From positions 1 through 28,843 of the forward strand of contig DESK01000008.1 of NCBI GenBank assembly GCA_002361955.1: a stretch of 28,843 bases of DNA. Direction: 5' to 3'. This document shows positions 1 to 7,881 of the stretch, piece by piece. The notes below the pieces were generated by a model. It searched no databases, was not told where the DNA came from, and worked only from the letters and a program-made list of their open reading frames with translations. A program made the translations under genes and the position numbers. Source of the stretch: Lachnospiraceae bacterium UBA3316 (GTDB taxonomy: Bacteria > Bacillota > Clostridia > Lachnospirales > Lachnospiraceae). Position 1 is the first letter of the stretch, and every line of letters starts with the position of its first letter.

Positions 1-56
1 GAACCCGTGACCTCCACACTGCCAGTGTGGCGCGCTCCCAACTGCGCTAATGCCCC
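1..56 (-). tRNA. tRNA-Ala (anticodon GGC), 3' part cut off by window edge
   Basis: Read on the minus strand, the sequence starts GGGGCATTAGCGCAGTTGGG, which matches the acceptor 5' strand and D-arm of an alanine tRNA. A 5-bp anticodon stem (CCACA/TGTGG) encloses the 7-nt loop CTGGCAG, giving anticodon GGC. The variable region and the start of the T-arm (GGTTC) follow and then the window ends. About 56 of roughly 73 nucleotides are visible. The identity is secure from the anticodon loop; the 3' end, including whether CCA is encoded, cannot be seen. Confidence 0.93.
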
Positions 57-104
57 GTACATTATCTTGTGGCCCGATCCTTTGCCGAATCACATTCCAC
101 AAAC

Positions 105-132
105 AGTATAACACAAATCTGAAAGAAATCAA
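105..132 (-). promoter_or_regulatory. Promoter of the tRNA-Ala gene
   Basis: On the minus strand a -35-like TTGATT (127-132) is separated by 16 bp from the -10 hexamer TATACT (105-110). The -10 is preceded by TGT, an extended -10. Predicted transcription starts near 98, about 40 nt upstream of the mature tRNA 5' end, which is normal for a processed leader. Assigned by motif and spacing only. Confidence 0.65.
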
Positions 133-190
133 GAACAAAGTGCAAAAATTTTTACAATCCAAATTTTTTCTACTCTTCCGGGATATTTTT

Positions 191-224
191 TGCTATAATA
201 AGAGCGCCTAGATTAACGCTAACA
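191..224 (+). promoter_or_regulatory. Promoter and operator of the LacI-family regulator
   Basis: An extended -10 element, TGCTATAAT, lies at 191-199; no good -35 is seen. Immediately after the predicted start, positions 211-224 read GATTAACGCTAACA, which matches 11 of 14 positions of the perfect palindrome in the transporter promoter (7587-7600). Its location at about +5 is typical of an autorepression operator for a LacI-family protein. The half-site core also resembles the CcpA cre consensus, so the binding protein is inferred. Confidence 0.6.
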
Positions 225-247
225 CTTTATAGAAATGGAGAATTTCA

Positions 248-1252
248 ATGGTAACTTTAAAGGATATCGCAGCCCAGGCCGGTGTCAGTATGATGACGGT
301 CTCCAGGGTGATGAATGGAAACTCTGGTAAAGTATCTGAAAAAACCGCAGATAAAATCCGCACGATCGCCAAGGACATGGGATACATCCCCAATTCCTCA
401 GCCAGGAGCCTTGCCGCCAGATCCTCCAGGATCATTGCCGTGGTCTTCCGGGATGTCCCGGATTACAATCCGCTGGGAGATCCTTACTCCTCCACCTTTC
501 TGGGGCTGATCCTAAAAGAAATCCAAAAACGCGGATACTATGTCATGGTCCATTTTGCGCAGGATTTTTCCGATATTACCTTCCGGCTCCGTTCCTGGAA
601 CGCGGAAGGCGCTATTTTCCTTGGCTTATTTGACGAAGAAGTACAGCAAATCCAGGACGGCAACCAAATCCCCCTGGTCTTTACAGACAGCTACAGCCAG
701 GCGCGGCAGATCATGAATGTGGGAATCGACGACTACAAAGGCGGGGCCCTTGCCGCTGCCCACTTTTTGCAAAAAGGCCATAAAAACCTTGGGTTTGCCG
801 GGTATTTCACAAAGCTTGGGGGCGTCGTCTCCCAGCGATGCCAGGGCTTTTTTGATACATTGGAAAAAAACGGCGGCCATATGGCGCGGGAACATGTTTT
901 TGACCTGGAGAAAATCACCATGGACGGGATTGCGGATTCCCTCCTCTCGGATTCCAACCCACCCTCCGGCATCTTTGTTTCCTCTGACGCGTTCGCCCTG
1001 GATCTGTATGGAAAAATTTTTCAAAGGGGACTCCGGGTGCCGGAACACCTCTCCCTCATCGGCTTTGACGATTTTCCTATCAGCTCTGTCGCCCCCTTTT
1101 CCCTGACCACCATCCACCAGGATATCGAAAAAAAAGCATCCGAAACATGTCGGATACTTTTTGAACATATAGAAAAGCCGGACAAACCAAGCGAGAGCGT
1201 AACCTTAGATGTCCGGCTTGTGGAGAGGGACTCCGTCTCTGAGCAAAAATAA
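248..1252 (+). CDS. LacI-family transcriptional regulator
   Basis: This 334-residue protein has the standard LacI/GalR layout. The N-terminal helix-turn-helix starts TLKDIAAQAGVSMMTVSRVM (residues 3-22). A hinge-helix segment follows near residue 50-60 (NSSARSLAARSS), then a periplasmic-binding-protein-like effector domain to the C-terminus. The ATG is preceded at good spacing by GGAG. It lies beside and convergent to a minus-strand sugar transporter operon; the two stop codons are only 9 bp apart, with no room for a separate terminator. The transporter promoter and this gene's promoter share an operator-like sequence, so it is inferred to be the local repressor, released by the transported sugar or a derivative. 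The inducer cannot be told from sequence. Confidence 0.93.
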   Translation: MVTLKDIAAQAGVSMMTVSRVMNGNSGKVSEKTADKIRTIAKDMGYIPNSSARSLAARSSRIIAVVFRDVPDYNPLGDPYSSTFLGLILKEIQKRGYYVMVHFAQDFSDITFRLRSWNAEGAIFLGLFDEEVQQIQDGNQIPLVFTDSYSQARQIMNVGIDDYKGGALAAAHFLQKGHKNLGFAGYFTKLGGVVSQRCQGFFDTLEKNGGHMAREHVFDLEKITMDGIADSLLSDSNPPSGIFVSSDAFALDLYGKIFQRGLRVPEHLSLIGFDDFPISSVAPFSLTTIHQDIEKKASETCRILFEHIEKPDKPSESVTLDVRLVERDSVSEQK

Positions 1253-1261
1253 TGCAGAAGA

Positions 1262-1891
1262 TTATTCATCTGTTTTATTGATTATTTCCCAAACCTCATG
1301 ATCAAAAAGACGGTTTTTATAATAGTATTTTCTATCCTCCTCCGTAATTTCACGTATTACCCTGCATGGGTTTCCGGCAGCACAAACATTATCGGGGATA
1401 TTTTTCGTCACAACACTTCCAGCTCCAATGACTACGTTATCACCAATTTCAATTCCTGGCAAAATGACACAATTTCCGCCAATCCAGACATTATTGCCAA
1501 TGGTAATGGGAATCCCGTATTCATATTCTGAATTTCTGCTGTCAGGATGAATCGGATGCCCCGCTGTATATAGGGCGACATTTGGGCCAAAAAACGCATG
1601 GTCTCCGATGGTTATTTTCCCCACATCCAGCATGACACAGCCTGTATTGGCATAGAAACTTTCTCCTACTTCAATATGAGTGCCGTACTCGCAATAAAAC
1701 GGCGGTTCAAAATACACCTTACCCCTATGTTTTATGCCTGCCCTTTCAAGGCAGGCCATTCCCTCTTTCGGGTCAAAAGGCATTACCGTATTATATTTTC
1801 TAATCTCCTTTTTAGCCGCCAGTTGTTCGCGCAATACACTTTCATCCGAATAATATGCCATTCCGTGATCCCTGCGATATCTGTTATCCAT
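1262..1891 (-). CDS. maa: Maltose/galactoside O-acetyltransferase-type enzyme (left-handed beta-helix)
   Basis: The protein of 209 residues contains hexapeptide repeats typical of the LacA/Maa/NodL acetyltransferases, including the TAGHPIHP catalytic-histidine motif and the trailing GNNVWIGGNCVILPGIEIGD coils. These enzymes acetylate sugars using acetyl-CoA. The reading frame is open upstream to a TTG, but the ATG at 1891 has a GGAGG seven bases before it and yields the usual family start, with an N-terminal Maa-domain segment. It is the last gene of the sugar operon, 83 bp after the glycosidase. Its DNA is noticeably more AT-rich than the neighbouring glycosidase and regulator, so it may have joined the locus separately. 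Substrate is unknown; it may detoxify non-metabolised sugar. Confidence 0.9.
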   Translation of the reverse strand: MDNRYRRDHGMAYYSDESVLREQLAAKKEIRKYNTVMPFDPKEGMACLERAGIKHRGKVYFEPPFYCEYGTHIEVGESFYANTGCVMLDVGKITIGDHAFFGPNVALYTAGHPIHPDSRNSEYEYGIPITIGNNVWIGGNCVILPGIEIGDNVVIGAGSVVTKNIPDNVCAAGNPCRVIREITEEDRKYYYKNRLFDHEVWEIINKTDE

Positions 1892-1974
1892 ACTGAAACC
1901 TCCAATTTGTATACAAAGTGTTTTTCTTAGATGACGCTCTATTGACAAGGCAGAAACCCTATGATTACATTCCT

Positions 1975-4359
1975 TTATGCCAGAAGCACTTCACTCAGCG
2001 CCCCGCAGACCGCATCTGAAAGCTCCATTTCCTGCAAAATCCCCAGCAGCTCTATGGGCGTCTTTCCTTCCAGCACATACTGGTAAATCTCCTCTTTTTT
2101 ATCATAGGCGATCTCTGCCTGGTACAAACGGGCAAACATCTGCTTTTCCAGATCATTTTCCGCGACGACAGCCTTCGCAAAACGCACCTCCGCCGTGGAA
2201 CCGCTTAAAATGTCTTGCATTCTGACGGTACACAGCTTCTGATCCGCATCATAGGCCACGTCTGCTGCCACGCTCCTGCCATCCACCTGCACCTGCAAGG
2301 CTTCCGGGGACTCTATCCCGCAAAACTCCAGCGTCCAGTCACGCTTTTGGGGCACGGCCTCCCGGTTTCCTTCCACCCCATGGATACGGAATACCGCTTC
2401 CTGCTCCCAGTTCCACTCCAAAAGTGTATCTGCCCAGTTTTCCGGCCGATCCTCCAGGGAATCCCCGTCATCCTCATACAGATGAAATGCATTGCTCTTG
2501 CCCGGGAATATCTTAACCCGCAGCTTCTTTGGATTCTCCACGCTGTTGGTGTAGGACTCCAGGTCCGCCATGGGGATGACCGCCCCGGCCTTTGCCAACA
2601 CGGGAATGTTTTCTATATCCCTGTACAGTGTAAGCTTCCGGCCGCCCCGGTACATCCTGCCGCCAAAAAAGTCGAACCACATCCCCTCCGGAATCCAGGC
2701 ATGGAAGGGCGCTGCTTTGGCCTCCTGATCCATAGGCTTCGTGATGGGGCAGGCAATCAGCTCTGTTCCAAAATAGTACTCATTTGCCACATCATAGGCC
2801 TCCCGCCTTTCCGGCTCCAGATAGTACATGGGCCGAAGCAGCGGCTGCCCGTTTTTGCTGGCATAATAATTCATCGTATACAGGTAGGGCACCATCTCAT
2901 GGCGCAGCTTCAGGTAGCGCTTCATGACTTTCTCTGAAACAGCATTATAATTCCAGGGCTCCTTGCTGTTAAAATGGCTGTTTGAACTGTGCAGACGCAT
3001 GATTGGGGAGAACACGCCGAACTGCACCCATCTTGTAGCCAGCTGCTCATCCCTGTACCCACGCATATGCCCGCCTATGTCGTGGCTCCACCAGCCATAG
3101 CCTGCATTGCTGGCATTTGCTGTAAAGTAAGGCTGGAAGTCCAGAGCTTCCCAGCTGATGGCAGTATCCCCGGAAAAGCCCACCGGATATCTGTGGCTTC
3201 CCATGCCTGCGTAGCGCGAAAATGTCAGCGGGCGCTTTCCCTTCCGCCTGCTGTCTAAATAGTGGTAATGGTTCAGCATCCACAGGGGATCCAACCCCGG
3301 AACCTTCGAAAAGCTTCCCTGCTGCCAGTCAATCCACCAGAAGTCCACCCCTGCGTCCTCATGGGGATGATGGAGGTACTGAAAATACGCCTCCAAGAAG
3401 TCAGGCTCTGCAATGTCAAAGTTCACAGGCTCTTCCTTTTTCCAATCCTTCCCCAGCGCCTTCGCCATTTCCAGATACTGTTCCTCATGGGCCTGTACGC
3501 CTCCGGCAGGATGCACATTGAGCGTCACCTTCATATGATGCTCATGGAGCCAGCTTAAAAATTCTTCAGGATCCGGAAACAGTTCTCTGTTCCATGTATA
3601 CCCCGTCCATCCGCTGCCATATTTGGGATCAATGTCAACCAGATGCCAGTCCATATCCACGACTGCCACAGAGAAAGGGATTTCCTCTGCTTCAAAACGC
3701 CTCATCAGCTCTTTATACTCTTCCTCCGAATAGCGATAATACCTGCTCCACCAGTTCCCCAGGGCGTACCGGGGAAGAAGCGGCATATTTCCCGTCAGAT
3801 GGTAAAAATCCTGCAGGCATTTCTCATAATCATGCCCATACCCAAAGTAATACAGATCCACGCACCCTGGCTTCCTGGGCGCAACCCATCCATCCTCCGT
3901 CATGAGCAGTGACTGGCTGTCATCCATCACCGCGTACCCGTATCTGGATATGACGCCATGCTCCAGGGGAACGGCTCCATCTGACTCATCCAGAGTTCTC
4001 GCTGTCCCCCGGAGGTCTGTGGCCTCCTCCCCATAATGCCAGATACTATGGTAGTCGCTGATCTTCCCTCTCACTTCAATGGAAAGCCCATAATTTGTAA
4101 ATTCTTCTTTATTATAGATCAGATGGATTCTCTCCGTCACGATCTCCAGAGAGTCCTCCTTTTCAAATACCTGGTACTCCGGCACCTGAAATTTACGGTT
4201 TACCACCGTCTGTGACGCCCGGTCCTCAAATTGGCCCTCCCGGCTGTATTCCAGGCGCACCAGCCCTTCTGTCAAAATGGTAAACCTGTAATGCTCTCCC
4301 TGGACGATTGCTCCCTCACAGCTTTTTCCCTTTGTTTTCATCCGATATAATTCTTTCAT
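1975..4359 (-). CDS. Glycoside hydrolase family 31 (alpha-glucosidase/xylosidase type)
   Basis: This 794-residue protein has the GH31 order: N-terminal beta-sandwich (about 1-190), catalytic (beta/alpha)8 barrel (about 195-530), then C-terminal beta domains. The probable nucleophile is Asp344 in WWIDWQQG and the acid/base is Asp398 in FSGDTAISWE; WWSHDIGG further on is also a GH31 hallmark. There is no signal peptide, so it acts in the cytoplasm on imported oligosaccharide. A helical tail of about 60 residues ends the protein. The WWIDWQQ nucleophile context differs from the WxDMNE type of common alpha-glucosidases, so glucose, xylose or galactose specificity should not be assumed. The start has AAGGAG at proper distance. 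It sits downstream of the permeases and presumably degrades what they import. Confidence 0.92.
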   Translation of the reverse strand: MKELYRMKTKGKSCEGAIVQGEHYRFTILTEGLVRLEYSREGQFEDRASQTVVNRKFQVPEYQVFEKEDSLEIVTERIHLIYNKEEFTNYGLSIEVRGKISDYHSIWHYGEEATDLRGTARTLDESDGAVPLEHGVISRYGYAVMDDSQSLLMTEDGWVAPRKPGCVDLYYFGYGHDYEKCLQDFYHLTGNMPLLPRYALGNWWSRYYRYSEEEYKELMRRFEAEEIPFSVAVVDMDWHLVDIDPKYGSGWTGYTWNRELFPDPEEFLSWLHEHHMKVTLNVHPAGGVQAHEEQYLEMAKALGKDWKKEEPVNFDIAEPDFLEAYFQYLHHPHEDAGVDFWWIDWQQGSFSKVPGLDPLWMLNHYHYLDSRRKGKRPLTFSRYAGMGSHRYPVGFSGDTAISWEALDFQPYFTANASNAGYGWWSHDIGGHMRGYRDEQLATRWVQFGVFSPIMRLHSSNSHFNSKEPWNYNAVSEKVMKRYLKLRHEMVPYLYTMNYYASKNGQPLLRPMYYLEPERREAYDVANEYYFGTELIACPITKPMDQEAKAAPFHAWIPEGMWFDFFGGRMYRGGRKLTLYRDIENIPVLAKAGAVIPMADLESYTNSVENPKKLRVKIFPGKSNAFHLYEDDGDSLEDRPENWADTLLEWNWEQEAVFRIHGVEGNREAVPQKRDWTLEFCGIESPEALQVQVDGRSVAADVAYDADQKLCTVRMQDILSGSTAEVRFAKAVVAENDLEKQMFARLYQAEIAYDKKEEIYQYVLEGKTPIELLGILQEMELSDAVCGALSEVLLA

Positions 4360-4382
4360 TTTTCTGCTCCTTTCTTTACATT

Positions 4383-4408
4383 GGCAGGGGCCACGCGGGC
4401 CGCCTGCC
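4383..4408. other. GC-rich intercistronic hairpin between permease and glycosidase genes
   Basis: GGCAGGGGCC (4383-4392) can pair with GGCCGCCTGCC (4398-4408), leaving a single bulged G and a 5-nt loop. No U-tract follows on the minus strand, so it does not look like a terminator. Its place in the 79-bp gap of the operon suggests an mRNA-stabilising or processing element that could separate transporter and enzyme expression; this role is inferred. Confidence 0.45.
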
Positions 4409-4438
4409 CTTTGCCTTCCTGGCGGTTCTTCTGCTTCC

Positions 4439-5260
4439 TTATCCCTTCACAGAGCCTGCGGCCACCCCTGCCACAAACCGTTTCTGGAAAATCGTGTAAA
4501 CCACGATTACCGGCACAATGGAGATGGCCGTGGCCGCGAACAATCCGCCGTAATCTGTCGCGTATCTTCCATTAAACATCGTAAGGCCCACAGCTAAAAG
4601 CTGCTTTTTGTCACTGTCAATCATCAAATAGGGCCACAGGTAATCCTCCCATACCCACAAAAACTGAAAGATGGCAATTGCCGAAATCGAGTTTTTACTC
4701 ATAGGGAGTACGATCTGATGGAAAATCCGGAATTCATTTGCCCCATCAATCCTGGCGGCCTCCAACAGCTCATCCGGCAGGGCGGAAATATCCTGCTTCA
4801 TCATAAAGATTCCAAAGCCGCTTACCATCACCGGCAGTATTAGCGACAAATACGTATTCTGAAGCCCGGCCTTCATAAACATCGTATAGCGGGAAATGAT
4901 GGTCACGGACCATGGAACCATCATGGTCATCATCACAAACCCAAAGATCAGGTTTCTCCCTCTGAATTTGTATTTGCTCAGCACAAATCCACAGAGGCAG
5001 CTGATATATACCACCAGTACCGTCACGATCACCGCGATCAGGACACTGTTGGCAAAATACCGCAGGAAATCAAAGTTTGACTGCAGGGAGACATAATTTT
5101 CCAGCGTAAACGTTTTCGGGAGCAATGTCTGGTGCAGGGCGCTGATCTCCTCATTTGATTTAAAAGAGGAAAGGATCATCCACGCAAACGGCAAAATGGT
5201 TATGATTCCAACCAGCGCTAATACGATATGTAAGGAATATTTTAAAATATGTTTCTTCAT
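4439..5260 (-). CDS. Sugar ABC transporter permease, MalG type (CUT1)
   Basis: A 273-residue inner-membrane protein with six hydrophobic segments and the binding-protein-dependent permease signature. The EAA loop reads EAARIDGANEFRIFHQIVLP, which docks to the ATPase. N-terminal MKKHILKYSLHIVLALVGII begins the first membrane helix, and the C-terminus is the short VAGVAAGSVKG typical of MalG-like proteins. A GGAGG precedes the ATG. It follows the MalF-type permease by 13 bp, so the two are translated from one message and form a heterodimeric channel. The substrate is expected to be an oligosaccharide cleavable by the downstream GH31 enzyme. Confidence 0.94.
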   Translation of the reverse strand: MKKHILKYSLHIVLALVGIITILPFAWMILSSFKSNEEISALHQTLLPKTFTLENYVSLQSNFDFLRYFANSVLIAVIVTVLVVYISCLCGFVLSKYKFRGRNLIFGFVMMTMMVPWSVTIISRYTMFMKAGLQNTYLSLILPVMVSGFGIFMMKQDISALPDELLEAARIDGANEFRIFHQIVLPMSKNSISAIAIFQFLWVWEDYLWPYLMIDSDKKQLLAVGLTMFNGRYATDYGGLFAATAISIVPVIVVYTIFQKRFVAGVAAGSVKG

Positions 5261-5273
5261 GTTCTTCTCCCTC

Positions 5274-6152
5274 CTATGATTTTTCTCCTATCAGCTTAAA
5301 GGACAGTAACGTCAGCACTGCGGTAAAGATCAATATAAAGAACGCGATCGCGGACGCATACCCAAAATTGTATTTTACAAAGGCCTGGTCGTATACAAGA
5401 TAAGAACTCAGGAACGTGGATGTGCCGGGACCGCCCTTTGTCATGACCATCACCGGCACGTAGGCCTGAAGGTAAGAGATCAGGGATGTGATCACCACCA
5501 GAATCATCGTGGGCCTCAAAAGCGGAAGGGTAATGTACCGGAAGGTCTGCCAGGCGTTTGCCCCGTCAATCCCGGAGGCCTCGTAATAATCACCGGGAAT
5601 GGACAGCAGCCCTGACATAAACAGGATCACCGCATATCCAAAATCCTTCCAGATGGTCATCGCCATAACCGCAGGCAGCGCGAATTTGCTGCTGTACAGC
5701 CAGTTGATATTCAGCCCAAACAGGTTGTCAATCAGCCCAAACTGCGGATTATACATAATCTTCCACACATAGGCCACTGCCACCAGCGGCGTAACGGTAG
5801 GCATATAAAAGATTGTGCGGAAAAATGTTTTACTCTTCACCATCCTGCTGGAAATGGCATATGCCAGCCCAAGCCCAAGGACGACACGGAAGGCCACCAC
5901 CACGATACAGAAAATCACCGTATTTCCCATAGATACCCAGAAGGTGGGATACTGAAACATCCTGATATAATTATCCAGCCCAATCCATTTATAGGTTCCA
6001 TTCAATGGATTCCAGTTATGAAAGCTTCCGGCAAAGGCGATCACAATGGGGATCACCATGAAAATTGCCATATACGCCACCAGAAATGTCACTACCATAT
6101 TTCGAAGCACAATCTCGCTTTTGCTCTGCAGAGCTCTTTTCTTCTTAAACAT
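5274..6152 (-). CDS. Sugar ABC transporter permease, MalF/LacF type (CUT1)
   Basis: A 292-residue membrane protein with about six transmembrane helices, of the size usual for Gram-positive CUT1 permeases lacking the large periplasmic loop of enteric MalF. The EAA loop is slightly altered, YEASGIDGANAWQTFRYITL. The segment VMTKGGPGTSTFLSSYLVYD is typical of this subunit. An AAAGGAGG sits upstream of the ATG. It starts 12 bp after the binding-protein stop codon and is followed by the MalG-type partner, so the three genes form a standard uptake cassette. No nucleotide-binding subunit is encoded in the cassette. Confidence 0.94.
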   Translation of the reverse strand: MFKKKRALQSKSEIVLRNMVVTFLVAYMAIFMVIPIVIAFAGSFHNWNPLNGTYKWIGLDNYIRMFQYPTFWVSMGNTVIFCIVVVAFRVVLGLGLAYAISSRMVKSKTFFRTIFYMPTVTPLVAVAYVWKIMYNPQFGLIDNLFGLNINWLYSSKFALPAVMAMTIWKDFGYAVILFMSGLLSIPGDYYEASGIDGANAWQTFRYITLPLLRPTMILVVITSLISYLQAYVPVMVMTKGGPGTSTFLSSYLVYDQAFVKYNFGYASAIAFFILIFTAVLTLLSFKLIGEKS

Positions 6153-6164
6153 ATCCTTCCTCCT

Positions 6165-7544
6165 TTACTTGTGCTGGCTGTACTTATGGTACAAACTTTC
6201 CGAGGATACAAAGTCCATATTTGACAGGTCTACCTTTATGATATCTTCTGCTGTCTTCAATGTTTTCTCAATGGATTTGCCATTATACATAATATCCTGG
6301 CCTGCAATCTTCAGATTGTCCCCCAGGGTCGCCGGCATGGGCCCCGGCCAGATATAATCTGAAATATGCTCTGAAACTGCCTGAATGGCCGGATTTTTCA
6401 AAAGATCCTCATCCTCGCGCAGGGCGTTGTTGGCCGGAAACAGGCTGTAATTCATGCAAAGGCTTTTTTGTTTCTCTGCATTCGCCAGATAAAAGCGAAT
6501 GAAATCCTGCGCCGCCTCCAGCTGTTCGGGGGAGGCATTCTTGTTAATTCCCGGTGTGGACTCCCCATTATAGCGGTCATACGCGAAGGGATCTTCGTCA
6601 ACAACAGGCACTTCAAAGGTTCCATAGGGGATGCTGGGATAATTCGTGTTCATATATCCGTAAAAATGGCCCCATTTATAAACCATTGCCGACTGTCCCT
6701 GGCCAAAGCTCTGGGCGGAATCTGTACCAAAATCCTTGTCCCCCACCTGATCCTTATCGTAAAAATCCAGCATCATCTGCACCGCCTTGATCTGCCCCTC
6801 CTGGGTTATCGTAGGCTTTGTGCCGCTCTCATCAAACAGCGTGCTGCCATATTGGTAGGAAATGCTCTGCATCAGGTTCTCAAACTCTCCATTGTAATTA
6901 AAGCCTGCCTGTATCAGCTTCCCGTTTTCCTGGATGGTCAGTTTCTTTGCCACTTCACGAAAGTCCTCCCATGTTTTGGGAATATCCTCCTCTGTAAGCC
7001 CCGCCGCGGCCCACATATCCTTGTTATAGTAAATCGCCCCTGTCATGATTCCAAAATCTATGTAATAAATCTTCCCGTCGATCTCATGTGATTTTGCTGT
7101 AAAAAAGTCTTGCTCCAAGTCCTTCACATCTATATCGTAGGGCGCCATGTAGGTTAAAAGCAGATGCTGGTAGCTGTTATGCACATTAAAAAGCGTCGGC
7201 CCCTTCTTCCCCTTCTGCAGCGCCAGGGGAAGCTTTGTCCAAAACCCATCCCAGGGATTATTGACGATGTGGATCGTTACATTCGGGTGGATCTTTTCAT
7301 ACTCTTCCGCGATAGAGCCAAATAAATCCGGGGCGTCCCAAAGCCACCACTCCAGCTCCACCGGCTTGCCGTCGTTCACCAAATGGTTGGGGTCATACGT
7401 CACATGTTCCCCCATAACTTCCAATCCTTTGTCTGGATTCGTGTCGATCTCCCCCTTATACGTTGCCGTTTCTTCACTCCCGCAGGCACTTAACAACAGC
7501 ATCATGGACATCGCCAGACATATTCCCAGTACCTTTCTCCACAT
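6165..7544 (-). CDS. Extracellular sugar-binding lipoprotein of the ABC transporter (family 1)
   Basis: This 459-residue protein starts with a lipoprotein signal: positively charged MWRK, a hydrophobic stretch, and the lipobox LSAC with lipidated Cys21. The mature part has the family 1 solute-binding fold, with a WWLWDAPD segment and VTIHIVNNPWDGFW near the N-terminus, and aromatic residues likely to stack on sugar rings. It is tethered to the outer face of the membrane and delivers substrate to the two permeases encoded downstream. It is the first gene of the operon, behind a strong promoter with an operator-like palindrome. The start has an AGGAGG at about eight bases. Substrate cannot be named from sequence. 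Confidence 0.94.
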   Translation of the reverse strand: MWRKVLGICLAMSMMLLLSACGSEETATYKGEIDTNPDKGLEVMGEHVTYDPNHLVNDGKPVELEWWLWDAPDLFGSIAEEYEKIHPNVTIHIVNNPWDGFWTKLPLALQKGKKGPTLFNVHNSYQHLLLTYMAPYDIDVKDLEQDFFTAKSHEIDGKIYYIDFGIMTGAIYYNKDMWAAAGLTEEDIPKTWEDFREVAKKLTIQENGKLIQAGFNYNGEFENLMQSISYQYGSTLFDESGTKPTITQEGQIKAVQMMLDFYDKDQVGDKDFGTDSAQSFGQGQSAMVYKWGHFYGYMNTNYPSIPYGTFEVPVVDEDPFAYDRYNGESTPGINKNASPEQLEAAQDFIRFYLANAEKQKSLCMNYSLFPANNALREDEDLLKNPAIQAVSEHISDYIWPGPMPATLGDNLKIAGQDIMYNGKSIEKTLKTAEDIIKVDLSNMDFVSSESLYHKYSQHK

Positions 7545-7586
7545 AGTCTTTTCCTCCTCTTCCGTGACTATCTCGTATCTTTGTTA

Positions 7587-7638
7587 TGTTAGCGCTAACA
7601 TTTATAAGGATTTTATCATATGATATTCCAAATGTCAA
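7587..7638 (-). promoter_or_regulatory. Promoter of the sugar operon with palindromic LacI-type/cre operator
   Basis: On the minus strand TTGACA (7633-7638) and TAAAAT (7610-7615, preceded by TGA) are separated by exactly 17 bp, a near-consensus sigma-A promoter. Transcription should begin near 7603. A perfect palindrome TGTTAGCGCTAACA occupies 7587-7600, just downstream of the start, a position that blocks transcription when bound. The sequence fits the CcpA cre consensus (WTGNNARCGNWWWCAW) perfectly and also resembles the copy upstream of the local LacI-type gene. Control by the local regulator, by CcpA, or by both is possible. Confidence 0.82.
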
Positions 7639-7792
7639 TTTTCTCATCCAGGCTTTCTTTTTTTCTACATAAACACCAATTATGCCAGGATATTTTTGTG
7701 CATGTTTACAGTTTTTCCCGGAAGCCAGACAGAGGAAGCGCCATTGAACCTTTGACAGATATCAGAAATGAGATAAGAATTTCCCTATGGAC

Positions 7793-7838
7793 AGAAAAAT
7801 GCCACGCCCCGGGAAAAATCCCTGGCATGGCATTTTCT
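7793..7838. terminator. Rho-independent terminator after the Na+-decarboxylase operon (bidirectional)
   Basis: AGAAAAATGCCA (7793-7804) pairs with TGGCATTTTCT (7828-7838), and the inner arms add further GC pairs around an AT-rich loop. On the minus strand the stem is followed by a T-run (TGGCATTTTTCT). It lies 44 bp beyond the stop codon of the last decarboxylase gene and upstream of the sugar operon promoter, so it insulates the two operons. Confidence 0.85.
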
Positions 7839-7881
7839 CTGTCTATGACACAGCTTTACGGCCTCGCGGCCTGCCGCTGTT

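Noticed and set aside
1906..1917. TTTGTATACAAA palindrome as an internal promoter or operator
   Set aside because: It is AT-rich and self-complementary by composition, and no well-spaced -35 element accompanies it.
1892..1948. TTG-initiated extension of the acetyltransferase
   Set aside because: The extra 19 residues include the ribosome binding site of the ATG at 1891 and do not match the family N-terminus.
2215..2937. 240-codon plus-strand frame opposite the GH31 gene
   Set aside because: The complementary strand encodes conserved GH31 sequence, and the frame has no known motif.
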